64,000 nucleotides of DNA from Terriglobia bacterium (GCA_020073305.1 JAIQFK010000014.1:1-64000), one strand, 5' to 3'. Positions 16,543 through 25,527 are shown, counted from the stretch's first letter. Numbers and translations: made by a program. Notes: generated by a model from the letters alone, not told the origin.

Positions 16543-18585
16543 TCACATCATCGCCGTCGGCGGCGCGGGATCCTCCGGCCGTCCGGCGTTGGCCAGCGGC
16601 ACTTTCACCATGACGGCGATGAGGGCGACAGCGGCAATCACGGCTCCGATCCAGTGCGGCGCTGTGAATACGGCCGGAGTATTCCCGCGCCAGACTCCGG
16701 CAATCACGAGGCCGCAAAGGGCCTCGCCCGCGATCAGGCCGGAAGCGGTGAGCACGCCGGCGTTGTCGACGCGGGCTTTCTGAGCATCGTTGAGACCGCG
16801 GCGATCACGCAGTCTGTCGGTGACCCAGCGGATCATGCCGCCGATAAAGATGGCAAAGGTGGTCCCGACCGGCAGATACATCCCGACGGAAAACAGCATG
16901 GGACTCTTCACCTCGACCATGATGAGCGCAAAGCCCATCAGAATTCCGACGACCACCAGCGGCCAGGCCATGTTCCCGCCGACGATGCCCTGCGCCAGCA
17001 TGGCCATGAGGCCCGCCTGCGGCGCTGGCAGCGCAGCGCTGCCGAAGTGATAAGCGTCGTCCAGTATGGAGAGCGGGAGGAACAGCACAAGGCCGGCGAC
17101 AAGAATCCCCAGCATGTCGCCAATCTGCATCCTGGCGGGAGTTCCACCGAGAATGTGTCCGACCTTGAGATCTTGCAGCATCTCACCGGCGACGGCGGAT
17201 GAGACACAGACCACTGCCGCAACCCCGAGCACGGCAGCTACACCTCCCGTACCTGAAACGCCCAGGGCGACCATCAGAAGCGCCGCGACAACCAGAGTGC
17301 AGAGTGTGAGCCCGGAAACTGGATTATTCGACGACCCGATCATGCCAACGAGGTTGCCGGAGACCGCCGCGAAAAAAAATCCGAGGACGACCATCACGCC
17401 GGCGGCAACCAGAGCGCCGGAGATGATTGTAGAACTGCTGAGATTGCCCGCACCGCTGATAAAGAAGTAGTACAGCGCAATCATCGCGATAAAGATGATT
17501 CCTACGCCAGAGAAAATGATCTTGGCGCTCAAGTCGCGCTCGGTGCGGTCAGTGGCCTGGTGCGCGCTGGCAGACTTCTTGAGGTCGGAGACGGCGCGCG
17601 CCATACCGGCCGCGAGCTGTTTGCGCATGCGGAACAGCGTGTAGGAGGCGCCGACTAACATTCCGCCTACGGCAATAGGGCGAACGATGGAGAAATAGAT
17701 GGAGTTCGCGAGAAGCGTCCACGAGACGTTTTGTCCTGCCGGCACACCGGCCTGAACATACGGTCCCACGGTGAAGGTGAGGAGTGGAACCAGCAGCCCC
17801 CAGGCGAGCACGCCGCCGGCGAAATTCAGGGCGGCCAGACGGGGGCCGATGATGTAGCCGACGCCCAGGTAGGCGGGGCTGATATCGGGAAGAGAGAAAG
17901 TGGTGGCGCCGCCGGTGACGGTGGTGGCGACGTTGGGATTGGTCGAAGTCCGCAGCAGTAGTTTCTTTCCGAGGGCGCCGATGTTGACGTTGGTGAATGT
18001 ATTCTGATACTGGAAAACATTGATCTGCCCGAGCAGATTCACCAGCGCGCCGAATCCCATGTTGGCGAACAGGATCTTAGCGGCCTTGCTCCCCTGTTGT
18101 CCCGCCTTGTGAATCTCAGAGGCGGCGACGGATTCCGGAAATGGAAGCTCGGGGTCTTCCACCATCACGCGGCGCAAGAGCGTTACGAACAGAATTCCCA
18201 ACGTGCCGCCGATCACCATGAGTGCGACGCACGGCCAGTATCTCTGGCCGGTGAGGCCTGGCCAAAGTCCCGCCAGCACGAACGCGGGAATCGTGAAGAT
18301 GGCGCCGGCGGCCACGGACTCGCCGATGGAGCCGATGGTTCGCGCGATGTTTTCTTCCAGGAGCGATCCTTTCATCAAGCGCAGCACGGCCATGCCGATC
18401 ACGGCGGCCGGGTAGGTGGCGGCGATCGTCATCCCCGCCTTCAGTCCCAGGTAGGCGTTGGCGGCGCCCAGAATTCCGGTCATCACCAGACCCAGCAGCA
18501 CAGCGCGGAAGGTGAACTCCGGCATCTTGGAGCTGGCCGGCACGTAGGACTGAAACTTCTTCTCACTCACTTCGGGCGGCGTCAT
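16543..18585 (-). CDS. OPT-family oligopeptide transporter
   Basis: 680 residues with about 16 hydrophobic segments, starting FRAVLLGLVMTGILGAANAY and LGLKAGMTIAATYPAAV, which are OPT hallmarks, and containing IGSSNNPVSGLT in the second half. The prokaryotic members take up oligopeptides or iron-siderophore-like compounds. Its ATG overlaps the stop of the YqeY gene (18582-18585), so the two are translationally coupled. The 3' end faces the NCS2 permease gene. A long Ser/Ala loop near 330-350 is probably cytosolic. Confidence 0.9.
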   Translation of the reverse strand: MTPPEVSEKKFQSYVPASSKMPEFTFRAVLLGLVMTGILGAANAYLGLKAGMTIAATYPAAVIGMAVLRLMKGSLLEENIARTIGSIGESVAAGAIFTIPAFVLAGLWPGLTGQRYWPCVALMVIGGTLGILFVTLLRRVMVEDPELPFPESVAASEIHKAGQQGSKAAKILFANMGFGALVNLLGQINVFQYQNTFTNVNIGALGKKLLLRTSTNPNVATTVTGGATTFSLPDISPAYLGVGYIIGPRLAALNFAGGVLAWGLLVPLLTFTVGPYVQAGVPAGQNVSWTLLANSIYFSIVRPIAVGGMLVGASYTLFRMRKQLAAGMARAVSDLKKSASAHQATDRTERDLSAKIIFSGVGIIFIAMIALYYFFISGAGNLSSSTIISGALVAAGVMVVLGFFFAAVSGNLVGMIGSSNNPVSGLTLCTLVVAALLMVALGVSGTGGVAAVLGVAAVVCVSSAVAGEMLQDLKVGHILGGTPARMQIGDMLGILVAGLVLFLPLSILDDAYHFGSAALPAPQAGLMAMLAQGIVGGNMAWPLVVVGILMGFALIMVEVKSPMLFSVGMYLPVGTTFAIFIGGMIRWVTDRLRDRRGLNDAQKARVDNAGVLTASGLIAGEALCGLVIAGVWRGNTPAVFTAPHWIGAVIAAVALIAVMVKVPLANAGRPEDPAPPTAMM

Positions 18586-19028
18586 TGGAGCCGTGACCTC
18601 ACTTTCTCGCTGAGCGCTTTGCCATCGGCCCGCTTGCCCGCCAGTTTGGCCTGCGCCGCTTTCATCACCACACCCATCTGCTTGAGTGAAGTCACTCCGG
18701 TCTCGGCCAGCGCAGCGTCGATGGCGCTCGCAATTTCGTCTTCGGTGGCCTCAGCCGGCATGTAACTCTGGATTAGCACGCGCTCGGCTTCTTCCTTTTC
18801 CGCTTGCTCCACGCGGCCGCCCTTACGGAACATCTCCGCAGCGTCGGTACGTTGTTTGACGAGCTGCTTGAGGATCTGCTGCTCGGCCGCCTCGTCCAGC
18901 GGCTTCATCGAATCCACCTGGTGTTTCTGCAGCGCCGCCTTGATCATGCGAAGCGCGTTGAGCCGCGCTTCGTCTCTAGCCTTCATGGCCGCCACCATGT
19001 CGGCCTGCACCCGTTCGAGTAACGCCAT
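18582..19028 (-). CDS. yqeY: GatB/YqeY-domain protein
   Basis: 148 residues, the usual YqeY length, with VQADMVAAMKARDEARLNALRMIKAALQKHQVD at the start (split across helices), KQLVKQRTDAAEMFRKGGR in the middle, and IDAALAETGVTSLKQMGVVMKAAQAKL...GKALSE at the end. YqeY proteins resemble the tail domain of the GatB amidotransferase subunit and may bind tRNA; the role is unknown. ATG 19028 is preferred over the longer open frame because family members start MALLERVQ. A TAGAAT box lies 10 nt upstream. It precedes the OPT gene with a 4-bp overlap. Confidence 0.9.
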   Translation of the reverse strand: MALLERVQADMVAAMKARDEARLNALRMIKAALQKHQVDSMKPLDEAAEQQILKQLVKQRTDAAEMFRKGGRVEQAEKEEAERVLIQSYMPAEATEDEIASAIDAALAETGVTSLKQMGVVMKAAQAKLAGKRADGKALSEKVRSRLQ

Positions 19029-19106
19029 AGATGCTGCTATTCTAGTCAACTCGCTGGGATCGTGCACAGAAACTGCCGCCACCGCCAGGATGCTAGTCTT
19101 ACCATC

Positions 19107-20252
19107 ATGCGTTTTCTCATTCCTTTCGTGCTGCTCTCAGCCGGTTTCGCCCAGCAGCCCACCAAGACAGAGTTCGAAGGCCAATCGGGCTTTGTGCTCG
19201 CGAACGGAGCGATCGAGCTGACGGTGCTGTCACGCGGCAGCACGTTCGCAAGCGTGGTGCTGGCGGACGATCCGGAAAAACTGAGCCCGCTCTGGAATCC
19301 AGCGCGCATGGCGCGCGAATCCGGCGAGAAGAATATTTTTGGCTCGGGGCTCGGCCACTTCATTTGCGTGGACGGCTTCGGTCCGGTATCGCCCGAAGAG
19401 GAGGCCGCGGGTCTTCCGGGCCATGGTGAAGCGCACCAAGCCCCGTTCGAGGTGAAGTACTACGGCAAACAAGGCCGCACCACTACGCTAACGCTGTCCG
19501 CGAAACTGCCGCTTACCCAAGAACTGTTCGCGCGCACGATGCGCATGGTGGAGGGCGAGGACGTGGTGTACGTCGAGAGCGAACTCGAGAGCCTGCTGTC
19601 GTTCGACCGGCCGGTTTTCTGGGCCGAGCACGCCACCATCGGCTCGCCGTTCCTCGAGCCCGGCGTCACGGTGGTGGATATGTCGGCGCGCCGCGCGAAG
19701 ACACGGCCGTATCAGCCCGAAAAGGAAGGGTTGCCGCACCGCCTGCCATCGGACAAGGAATTCACGTGGCCGGAGGCGCCGGGCCTGCACAGCCGCAGGA
19801 TCGATCTGCGCGCCGCTCCCGCGGAGCCCAATTCAGGCGATCACACGACGTGCTTGATGGATCCGGCGCGAAAACTAGTGTTCGTAACCGCGCTTCATCC
19901 AGGCAAGCGGCTGCTGCTGGGCTATCTGTTCAAACCCCAGGAGTATGCGTGGACGCAGAGCTGGGAGTACTATCCGCAGAACAAAAAGCTGGCGCGCGGC
20001 CTGGAATTTTCCACGCAACCCTTCGACGTGCCGCGGCGTGAAGTGGTGCAGTTGAACTCGCTGTTTGGGTCTCCGGTATTTCGCTGGCTGCCGGCACGGA
20101 CCAAGATCGAATCGCGCTTCCTGATGTTCTATGCGCACACGCCGGAGGGCTTCAATAAGGTGGATGACGTGCACATGGAGGGCGGCCAGATCGTCATCGA
20201 AGATCGCAAAGCACACAAGCAGGTGACCCTCGCGGCGTCCCTGCCAATCTAA
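19107..20252 (+). CDS. Secreted galactose-mutarotase-like protein
   Basis: 381 residues with a signal peptide (1-14, MRFLIPFVLLSAGFA). The chain looks all-beta, and FWAEHATIGSPFLEPGVTVVD resembles the aldose-epimerase/DUF4432 fold (the WxxH..GxPFL pattern). No catalytic pair could be assigned with confidence. The protein may bind or modify sugar outside the cytoplasm. ATG 19107 starts the signal peptide; a TAGTCT box lies 7 nt before it, so the message may be leaderless. The M28 peptidase gene begins 17 bp downstream and is likely co-transcribed. Confidence 0.6.
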   Translation: MRFLIPFVLLSAGFAQQPTKTEFEGQSGFVLANGAIELTVLSRGSTFASVVLADDPEKLSPLWNPARMARESGEKNIFGSGLGHFICVDGFGPVSPEEEAAGLPGHGEAHQAPFEVKYYGKQGRTTTLTLSAKLPLTQELFARTMRMVEGEDVVYVESELESLLSFDRPVFWAEHATIGSPFLEPGVTVVDMSARRAKTRPYQPEKEGLPHRLPSDKEFTWPEAPGLHSRRIDLRAAPAEPNSGDHTTCLMDPARKLVFVTALHPGKRLLLGYLFKPQEYAWTQSWEYYPQNKKLARGLEFSTQPFDVPRREVVQLNSLFGSPVFRWLPARTKIESRFLMFYAHTPEGFNKVDDVHMEGGQIVIEDRKAHKQVTLAASLPI

Positions 20253-20269
20253 ATCTTCTATCCAAGGTT

Positions 20270-21913
20270 ATGAAAAAAACGTTCTTACTCTTCCTGTTTG
20301 CAGCGGTGCTTGCCGCTGAAGAAAAGGTCGACCTGGCTGTCATCCAGCGCATCAAGAAGGAGGCCTTCCAAAATTCGAAGGTCATGGACCACCTGTTCTG
20401 GCTGACCGATGTTTATGGACCGCGGTTGACCGGATCGCCTGGCTTCACGGCCGCTGCGACCTGGGCCATCAAGCGGCTCAAAGAATACGGGATTGAGGAT
20501 GCCGCCGCGCATCCGTGGGGTAAATTCGGCCGAAGCTGGCGCCTCACCAAGTTCAGCATTTCACTGCAGGAGCCGGAGTATGCGCCGCTGATCGGTTTTC
20601 CCCTGGCGTGGTCAGCGAACACGAACGGGCCGCTTGTAGCCGAGCCAGTGCTCGCGCCGCTCAAAATCACCGATAATCTGGACGCCAAAAAGACGGCGGA
20701 AGAGCTCGAGAAGTATTTTCAGGAGCAGAAGGGCAAGCTGCGAGGCAAAATCGTGCTGCTCGCAAAGCCGACGGATGTGACTCCCATGACCACGGCTCCC
20801 GCCTCGCGCTATTCCGACGCAGACTTAGCGAAGGAGGCCGAAGCACCCGCCCCGCAAGCCTTGCCCCAGTTCGACCTCGAAAAGATGATCCTGCCGGAAA
20901 AGCGTGAGGAGCGGCGCGCCCTCTTCGGCCTGCTGCCGCTGGATGTGCAGGCGAAAATCTGGGAGGCCGCCTACGACAGTGTCACCGACAAAGTGAATCA
21001 ATTTTTGGCGCAAGAGGGCGCCGTCGCCGTGATCGTTCCCAGTTATAACGCCGACGCCGGCACGGTTTTCGGCGACGCCGCGGGCACTTACAAACAGGAC
21101 CAGCCCATGGCCGAACCGCGCATCGCCCTCACCGTCGAGCATTACAATCGCATCGCGCGATTGCTCGACAAGAAAGTACCCGTGAAGATCGAGCTGGAAG
21201 TGCGCTCGACCGGCGACGGCGCCACCGGCGAGGGGTTGAACATCATTGCCAATATCCCCGGCGCGAGCAAGCTGGACGAAGTGGTCATGATCGGCGCGCA
21301 TTTCGATTCCTGGATCGGCGGCACCGGCGCAACGGATAACGGAACCGGCAGCTCCGTCATGATCGAGGTGATGCGCATTCTGAAAACGCTCAACCTCAAG
21401 CTCGACCGGACCGTCCGGCTGGGCCTTTGGAGTGGCGAGGAACAGGGCATCTACGGGTCACGAGCGTACGTCAAAGAGGTTTTCGCCGATCCCGCCACGA
21501 TGCAGCTCAAGCCCGCGCACGCCAAGCTTTCGGGCTATTTCAATCACGATAACGGCACGGGCAAGATTCGAGGCGTGTATTTGCAGGGTAACGACGCCAT
21601 GCGGCCTGTCTTCGAAGCGTGGCTGGCGCCGTTCCGCGATCTCGGCGTGACTACGATTTCGATTCGCGATACCGGCGGCACCGATCACCAATCCTTCGAT
21701 CAGGTTGGTCTGCCGGGATTTCAGTTCATTCAGGATGAAGTAGAGTACGGGCGGATCACGCACCACTCCAACATGGACGTCTACGATCACGCGGTACCCG
21801 CCGACCTGATGCAGGCGTCCGCGGTGATCGCGTCCGTGGTCTATCACGCGGCCAACCGGGCTGAGATGCTGCCGCGGAAAGAGTTGCCGGGGCCAGCGAA
21901 ACTGAAAAACTGA
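20270..21913 (+). CDS. Secreted M28-family zinc peptidase (copy 1)
   Basis: 547 residues: signal peptide (1-16), an insert/PA-like region (about 100-290) and an M28 catalytic domain. Zinc and catalytic residues are visible: GAHFDSW (His), GATDNGTGS (bridging Asp), WSGEEQG (catalytic Glu pair), FNHDNGTG (Asp) and THHSNMD (last His). M28 enzymes are aminopeptidases or carboxypeptidases. A close paralogue lies at 25651-27243 with the same N-terminal layout (KNEAFQNSKVM...LTDVYGPRLTGSPG), which indicates a duplication. Sequence 21914-21954 just after the stop is a dispersed repeat. Confidence 0.9.
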   Translation: MKKTFLLFLFAAVLAAEEKVDLAVIQRIKKEAFQNSKVMDHLFWLTDVYGPRLTGSPGFTAAATWAIKRLKEYGIEDAAAHPWGKFGRSWRLTKFSISLQEPEYAPLIGFPLAWSANTNGPLVAEPVLAPLKITDNLDAKKTAEELEKYFQEQKGKLRGKIVLLAKPTDVTPMTTAPASRYSDADLAKEAEAPAPQALPQFDLEKMILPEKREERRALFGLLPLDVQAKIWEAAYDSVTDKVNQFLAQEGAVAVIVPSYNADAGTVFGDAAGTYKQDQPMAEPRIALTVEHYNRIARLLDKKVPVKIELEVRSTGDGATGEGLNIIANIPGASKLDEVVMIGAHFDSWIGGTGATDNGTGSSVMIEVMRILKTLNLKLDRTVRLGLWSGEEQGIYGSRAYVKEVFADPATMQLKPAHAKLSGYFNHDNGTGKIRGVYLQGNDAMRPVFEAWLAPFRDLGVTTISIRDTGGTDHQSFDQVGLPGFQFIQDEVEYGRITHHSNMDVYDHAVPADLMQASAVIASVVYHAANRAEMLPRKELPGPAKLKN

Positions 21914-21954
21914 TTTTTTGGGCCGCGAATGAACGCGAATCAACGCGAATAAAG
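21914..21954 (+). repeat. Dispersed CGCGAAT repeat, copy 1
   Basis: Three CGCGAAT-type units in a row after a T run and gggcc (tttttgggcc, then gcgaatgaacgcgaat). A second copy lies in the opposite orientation at 49349-49388, with 36 of 40 positions identical. Both begin immediately after a protein-coding stop codon, so the element may have a role in transcript ends or may be tolerated only there. Confidence 0.7.
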
Positions 21955-21965
21955 ACATGGGGGAA

Positions 21966-22171
21966 TTCGGGGACAGTACACGAAACCACGAATCGCTAAC
22001 CGAGCAAGCTCATCCGCTGCTCGTCTGCAGCGTTCCTGGGTTTCGAGCCACAATTCCGCTGGCGCAAACACCGCCTTTCGTCCGGCTCCAGTCTCTTGAT
22101 GGATTCCTCTTCGCCAGCCGGAGGCCCGCGAATGTCTCAGAAGTTTCGGAGTTGCGTGTCCTGTCCCCGAA
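21966..22171. mobile_element. 206-bp non-coding element with 21-bp terminal inverted repeats
   Basis: Left end 21966-21986 (ttcggggacagtacacgaaac) and right end 22151-22171 are inverted repeats with 19 of 21 positions matching. The 164 bp between have no credible gene. The ggacagtacac core also forms the palindrome at 1357-1420 and, as gtcctgtcccc, occurs at 1731-1741. This is the form of a MITE or REPIN mobilised by a transposase elsewhere in the genome. Confidence 0.6.
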
Positions 22172-22200
22172 AACCTTTTGACGAACCGAATGATTGCTTT

Positions 22201-22590
22201 CTACTTTTTGTTTTTGGCGGAGCCATGACCGACGTGTTCGCTCAGCGGTTCAGAGCAGTAATGAACCGTTTGGCCAGTGTCTGGATCTTTGACCTGTTCG
22301 AGATACTTGTCATTCCTATGATCAAAGGTTCTAATTTTGTCCATGAATTTCTGGAACTTATGCGACCAGTGTGCCCCTACGAAGCTTTCATACCAGATTT
22401 TACGGCTATCTGCACTGCGTGCCTTCATTCCAATCGATGCTGCCATTGGAGCTGTCCCAGCTTCAAGCTTCGTCTGAATGATTAGTCCTGGTTTCGTTAG
22501 GCTTATGGGACTCGATGAGATCTCATGGGCTTGAAACGATGATTCTGATGGCTCTTCAGGCATAGTTACATTTGCGATTATATCATTCAT
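22201..22590 (-). CDS. Orphan hypothetical protein, AT-rich
   Basis: 129 residues with no hydrophobic segment. The C-terminus (about 95-129) has HRNDKYLEQVKDPDTG, then a Cys, then EPLSEHVGHGSA, then KK; similar tails occur in small bacterial proteins of unknown function. ATG 22590 is preceded by AAGGAG at about 12 nt, and the start lies 29 bp after the stop of the oligogalacturonate-lyase-like gene. Codon use and base composition are more AT-rich than both neighbours, and a TIR element lies immediately on its 3' side, so it may have been acquired horizontally. Function unknown. Confidence 0.55.
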   Translation of the reverse strand: MNDIIANVTMPEEPSESSFQAHEISSSPISLTKPGLIIQTKLEAGTAPMAASIGMKARSADSRKIWYESFVGAHWSHKFQKFMDKIRTFDHRNDKYLEQVKDPDTGQTVHYCSEPLSEHVGHGSAKNKK

Positions 22591-22619
22591 AGAAGTAGTA
22601 GGCTCCTTGACGTAACGCG

Positions 22620-23753
22620 TCACATACGAGATAGCTTCTTCACGCCCCCCATCTCCACCACATACACCTGCGTCTGCCCCGTGCGGTCGCTGGCGAAGGC
22701 CACCAGCCTTTCGTCGGGCGAGAACGAGGGGTGCGGGTGCGTCCATTGGGGGCCGTAGACCGAATCGCTGGGCATTTCCATCCAACTCAGGGCACGCTCG
22801 CCAGCGGTACTCGCGGCGGCGGCAAAGTCCTCAGCCAGCGCATAGCAGGATTTGCGCCACTGCGTTCCCTGACTGCTGGCCTCTGAAAGGCAGATTCGTC
22901 GCGGCACGCCTGACGCCACGTCGATCAGGTGCAAGCCCAAGTCAGGATGATTGGTATCGCACAGCACCTCGGTGCCGGCGCGGTTGGGCGTGATATGCCA
23001 GGCGTTGAACTCGGCAATCGTGCGGATCTCGCGCGTGGTCCAATCCATGGTGCACAAGGCTTGCGGCCACACAGTGAAAACGAGCTTGCCGGTCATTCCC
23101 AAAAACGTTTCGTGCACCACGAATTCGTCGTTGCCATGCTGATAGAGGCACTCGAGACCGGAACCATCGCGGCGCACGCGGTGCATGCGCGGCGCCGGAT
23201 CGCCGGAGAATTCGATCCATTCCGCATCGAGTGGATGAAACTGCGGATGGATCACGGTCCGCGGGAATGAAATCAACTTCCACCCGGACCCATCGGCGCG
23301 CCCAGCCACCAGACCCTGCTGTGAACCCTGCTTGATAGCCGCCGTGATCCAATCGCCCGTTCTATTCAGGGAACATTCACCGAGTTGCGCGCCCGGGAAA
23401 TCTACGACGCAATGCTCCCGGAGATCCGTCCGATCGATCCGCCAGATTGCGCCGCCGCGCACAAAGAAGACGCTCACGCCATCCGGGTGAATCGCAGGGG
23501 AGAACGGATGGATCGCCGGACCATCGGTCAACTGGCGGATTTCGCCGGCGGGATAGGGAGAGATTTCAAACAACTGCGCGTTGCCGGTTCGGTAAGAAAT
23601 GAAAATGAGCGCCTGGCCGTCGGGCGTGAAGGAACTTTGTAGAAAATACGTCGGGTGGTTGATGGACGGGTGCGCGGTAAGCTGATGGACACTTGCCCCA
23701 GTGGCGCGGTCAGAAAACGTCGCGAGCTCGGAAGGGAAGCGTTCACCCCTCAC
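22620..23753 (-). CDS. Oligogalacturonate-lyase-like beta-propeller (PL22-like)
   Basis: 377 residues forming WD40/TolB-like propeller blades. The start (FSDRATGASVHQLTAHPS, then SFTPDGQALIFISYRTG) and the middle (HPQFHPLDAEWIEFSGD, VVHETFLG, FNAWHITPNRAGTEVLCDT) resemble polysaccharide lyase family 22, which cleaves unsaturated pectin oligomers in the cytoplasm with His and Mn2+. No signal peptide is seen, consistent with that. Its start overlaps the methyltransferase stop by 4 bp (ATGA). Some family members are plain sugar-binding propellers, so the activity is not certain. Confidence 0.7.
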   Translation of the reverse strand: MRGERFPSELATFSDRATGASVHQLTAHPSINHPTYFLQSSFTPDGQALIFISYRTGNAQLFEISPYPAGEIRQLTDGPAIHPFSPAIHPDGVSVFFVRGGAIWRIDRTDLREHCVVDFPGAQLGECSLNRTGDWITAAIKQGSQQGLVAGRADGSGWKLISFPRTVIHPQFHPLDAEWIEFSGDPAPRMHRVRRDGSGLECLYQHGNDEFVVHETFLGMTGKLVFTVWPQALCTMDWTTREIRTIAEFNAWHITPNRAGTEVLCDTNHPDLGLHLIDVASGVPRRICLSEASSQGTQWRKSCYALAEDFAAAASTAGERALSWMEMPSDSVYGPQWTHPHPSFSPDERLVAFASDRTGQTQVYVVEMGGVKKLSRM

Positions 23754-24418
23754 TGCATGCTCCTGCGAAAGATCAGAATGTGTTGGCGCGGGAGAGTGTC
23801 GAGGTTCTTCTCGAAGCGAAATCCTTCGGGTTCGACTTCTGCGCGCACGTCGCCGACGCTCATCTTGTGTTCGGGACGGATAGGAATGCTGGGATCCTCC
23901 TTGCGGTATTCGAGCAGCACCAGGCGGCCATCGGGCTTTAGGGAATCGCGCATCTTGCGCAACATTTTCTGCGGCTGCGAAAACTCGTGATAGACATCCA
24001 CCAGCAATACGAGGTCTATGCGGCCGGGAGGAAGTTTGGGATCGTCCTCCACGCCAAGTACCGTCTCGACGTTCGCCAGATGTCGCGCGGCGATGTTCTT
24101 ACGGAGAAGGTCGAGCATCTCCGGCTGAATATCGTTGGCGTAAACCTTCCCGGAGGGCCCGACACGGTCGGCGAGCCGCCAGGTAAAATAGCCGGCGCCC
24201 GCGCCCACGTCGGCTACAGTCGCGCCGCGCGGAATCCCTATGGCGTCGAGCGCCGCATCCGGCGCCTCTTCCGCCTCACGCTCGGGCCGCACCAGCCAGT
24301 CCGCGCCGCCTGCTCCCATCACTGGCGCGATGTGACGGCCGGTGACCGGATGGACCTGCGCCAACGATGAGGCGCACAGCCAGACGATCAGGCCGAAGTT
24401 GCGAAACATGCCTTCCAT
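23750..24418 (-). CDS. Class I SAM-dependent methyltransferase with signal peptide
   Basis: 222 residues. A hydrophobic N-terminus (MFRNFGLIVWLCASSLAQ) looks like a signal peptide, followed by a complete Rossmann methyltransferase: motif I VADVGAGAGYFTWRLA, acidic loop YANDIQPEM, motif II DLVLLVDVYHEF and motif III LKPDGRLVLLEYR. It would be a SAM-dependent enzyme sent to the periplasm, where SAM is not normally available, or the N-terminus could be a membrane anchor. Start choice is between ATG 24418 and ATG 24409; both keep the signal-like segment. It is divergent from the membrane LuxR-type regulator gene. Confidence 0.75.
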   Translation of the reverse strand: MEGMFRNFGLIVWLCASSLAQVHPVTGRHIAPVMGAGGADWLVRPEREAEEAPDAALDAIGIPRGATVADVGAGAGYFTWRLADRVGPSGKVYANDIQPEMLDLLRKNIAARHLANVETVLGVEDDPKLPPGRIDLVLLVDVYHEFSQPQKMLRKMRDSLKPDGRLVLLEYRKEDPSIPIRPEHKMSVGDVRAEVEPEGFRFEKNLDTLPRQHILIFRRSMQ

Positions 24419-24455
24419 GGTGCCACAGGCGGCAGAGGGGTTAACATGGAACGAC

Positions 24456-25442
24456 ATGATCACCGAATCAGTTTTGGCATACCGGCGCTATAAGATCCTC
24501 ATCGCCGCTGGGATCATGATCGCGGCCATCGCTCTGCTGGACCTGGAAGTCACCAAGGATGTCTCATTCGGCTTTCTCTATTTCTTTCCGATATTTCTGG
24601 TCGCGAGTTGCCTGAAGCAATGGCAAATTGCGGTGGTCGCGGCCATCTGCGCAATTCTTCGCCAGGTGACCGAACCCATCGATTTGCTGTTCTTTTCAAG
24701 GCTCTTTCTGGCCTGGGGCTCGTTCACCGCGGCCGGGTGGCTGGTGCGGGGTGTGCTGGCGAACTTCCAGAAGGTCAAACAGCAACTCCTCGAGATTCAG
24801 GCTCGAGATCGCCTTCTCAGGGATTCTGAGGAGCAATTGAGGGTTCTGATCGAAACCAGCTCGGCGGCCATCCTGACCCTGAGCAAGGATGGTGGTGTGA
24901 TCCAGGCTAATGACGCCGCCTCCCGCCTGCTCGGTACAGAAAAGGAGACGCTGCTCGGACGAAATATCGGCGATTTCCTGGAAGCCCTGGCGCGCGTGCC
25001 TTTTACCGGCAGCGCTCCCGCGTTTCGCACCACCATGGAGTGCGGCGCCCGCCGCGCGAATGGCGAGTCTTTCACCGCCAACGTCTGTTTTTCGAGCTAT
25101 GTGTTCTCGGGAGAACCAAGGTTAACCGCGGTCATCACAGAAAACGAACCATCCGTTAGCGGACTGCCAGAGGGTCAGGCGGATGCCACCGTGGTGTTAA
25201 CCAACCTCGAGCAGACGGTGCTGCGAAGTATCTTTGAAGGCCAGAGCAACAAAGAGATAGCCGCAAACATCGAGAGTTCTGAGAGCGCCGTGAAAAGCAC
25301 GATTCAGCGGCTGTTCACGAAACTCGGGGCCCGTACCCGCAGCCAGTTGGTGCGAATCGCTATCGAGCGCCTAGGCAATCAGTTGCACGCACCGCAGGCG
25401 GCTAAGGCTACGACGCCCGATCAAAAGATACTCTCTCAGTAG
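24456..25442 (+). CDS. Membrane-bound PAS-LuxR transcriptional regulator
   Basis: 328 residues: four hydrophobic segments in the first 110, a short coiled segment, a PAS domain (about 120-230, with LIETSSAAILTLSKDGGVIQAN) and a C-terminal LuxR/GerE helix-turn-helix (about 248-310, with SIFEGQSNKEIAANIESSESAVKST pattern). A sensor and DNA-binding module sit in one membrane polypeptide with no histidine kinase. ATG 24456 is preceded by TAACAT 8 nt upstream, so the message may be leaderless. It diverges from the exported-methyltransferase operon, a likely target by position only. Confidence 0.8.
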   Translation: MITESVLAYRRYKILIAAGIMIAAIALLDLEVTKDVSFGFLYFFPIFLVASCLKQWQIAVVAAICAILRQVTEPIDLLFFSRLFLAWGSFTAAGWLVRGVLANFQKVKQQLLEIQARDRLLRDSEEQLRVLIETSSAAILTLSKDGGVIQANDAASRLLGTEKETLLGRNIGDFLEALARVPFTGSAPAFRTTMECGARRANGESFTANVCFSSYVFSGEPRLTAVITENEPSVSGLPEGQADATVVLTNLEQTVLRSIFEGQSNKEIAANIESSESAVKSTIQRLFTKLGARTRSQLVRIAIERLGNQLHAPQAAKATTPDQKILSQ

Positions 25443-25527
25443 CACGCTTCCTCGAAAGATCTCTTGCCGCAAAAGTGATTTCAAGCGAAATTAGTCTTGT
25501 CAGCACTGGTTCTACTCCTTATCTTAT

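Noticed and set aside
22591-22785. Longer 194-codon version of the orphan gene
   Set aside because: The extra N-terminal 65 residues are the out-of-frame 3' end of the PL22-like gene; ATG 22590 has a ribosome site.
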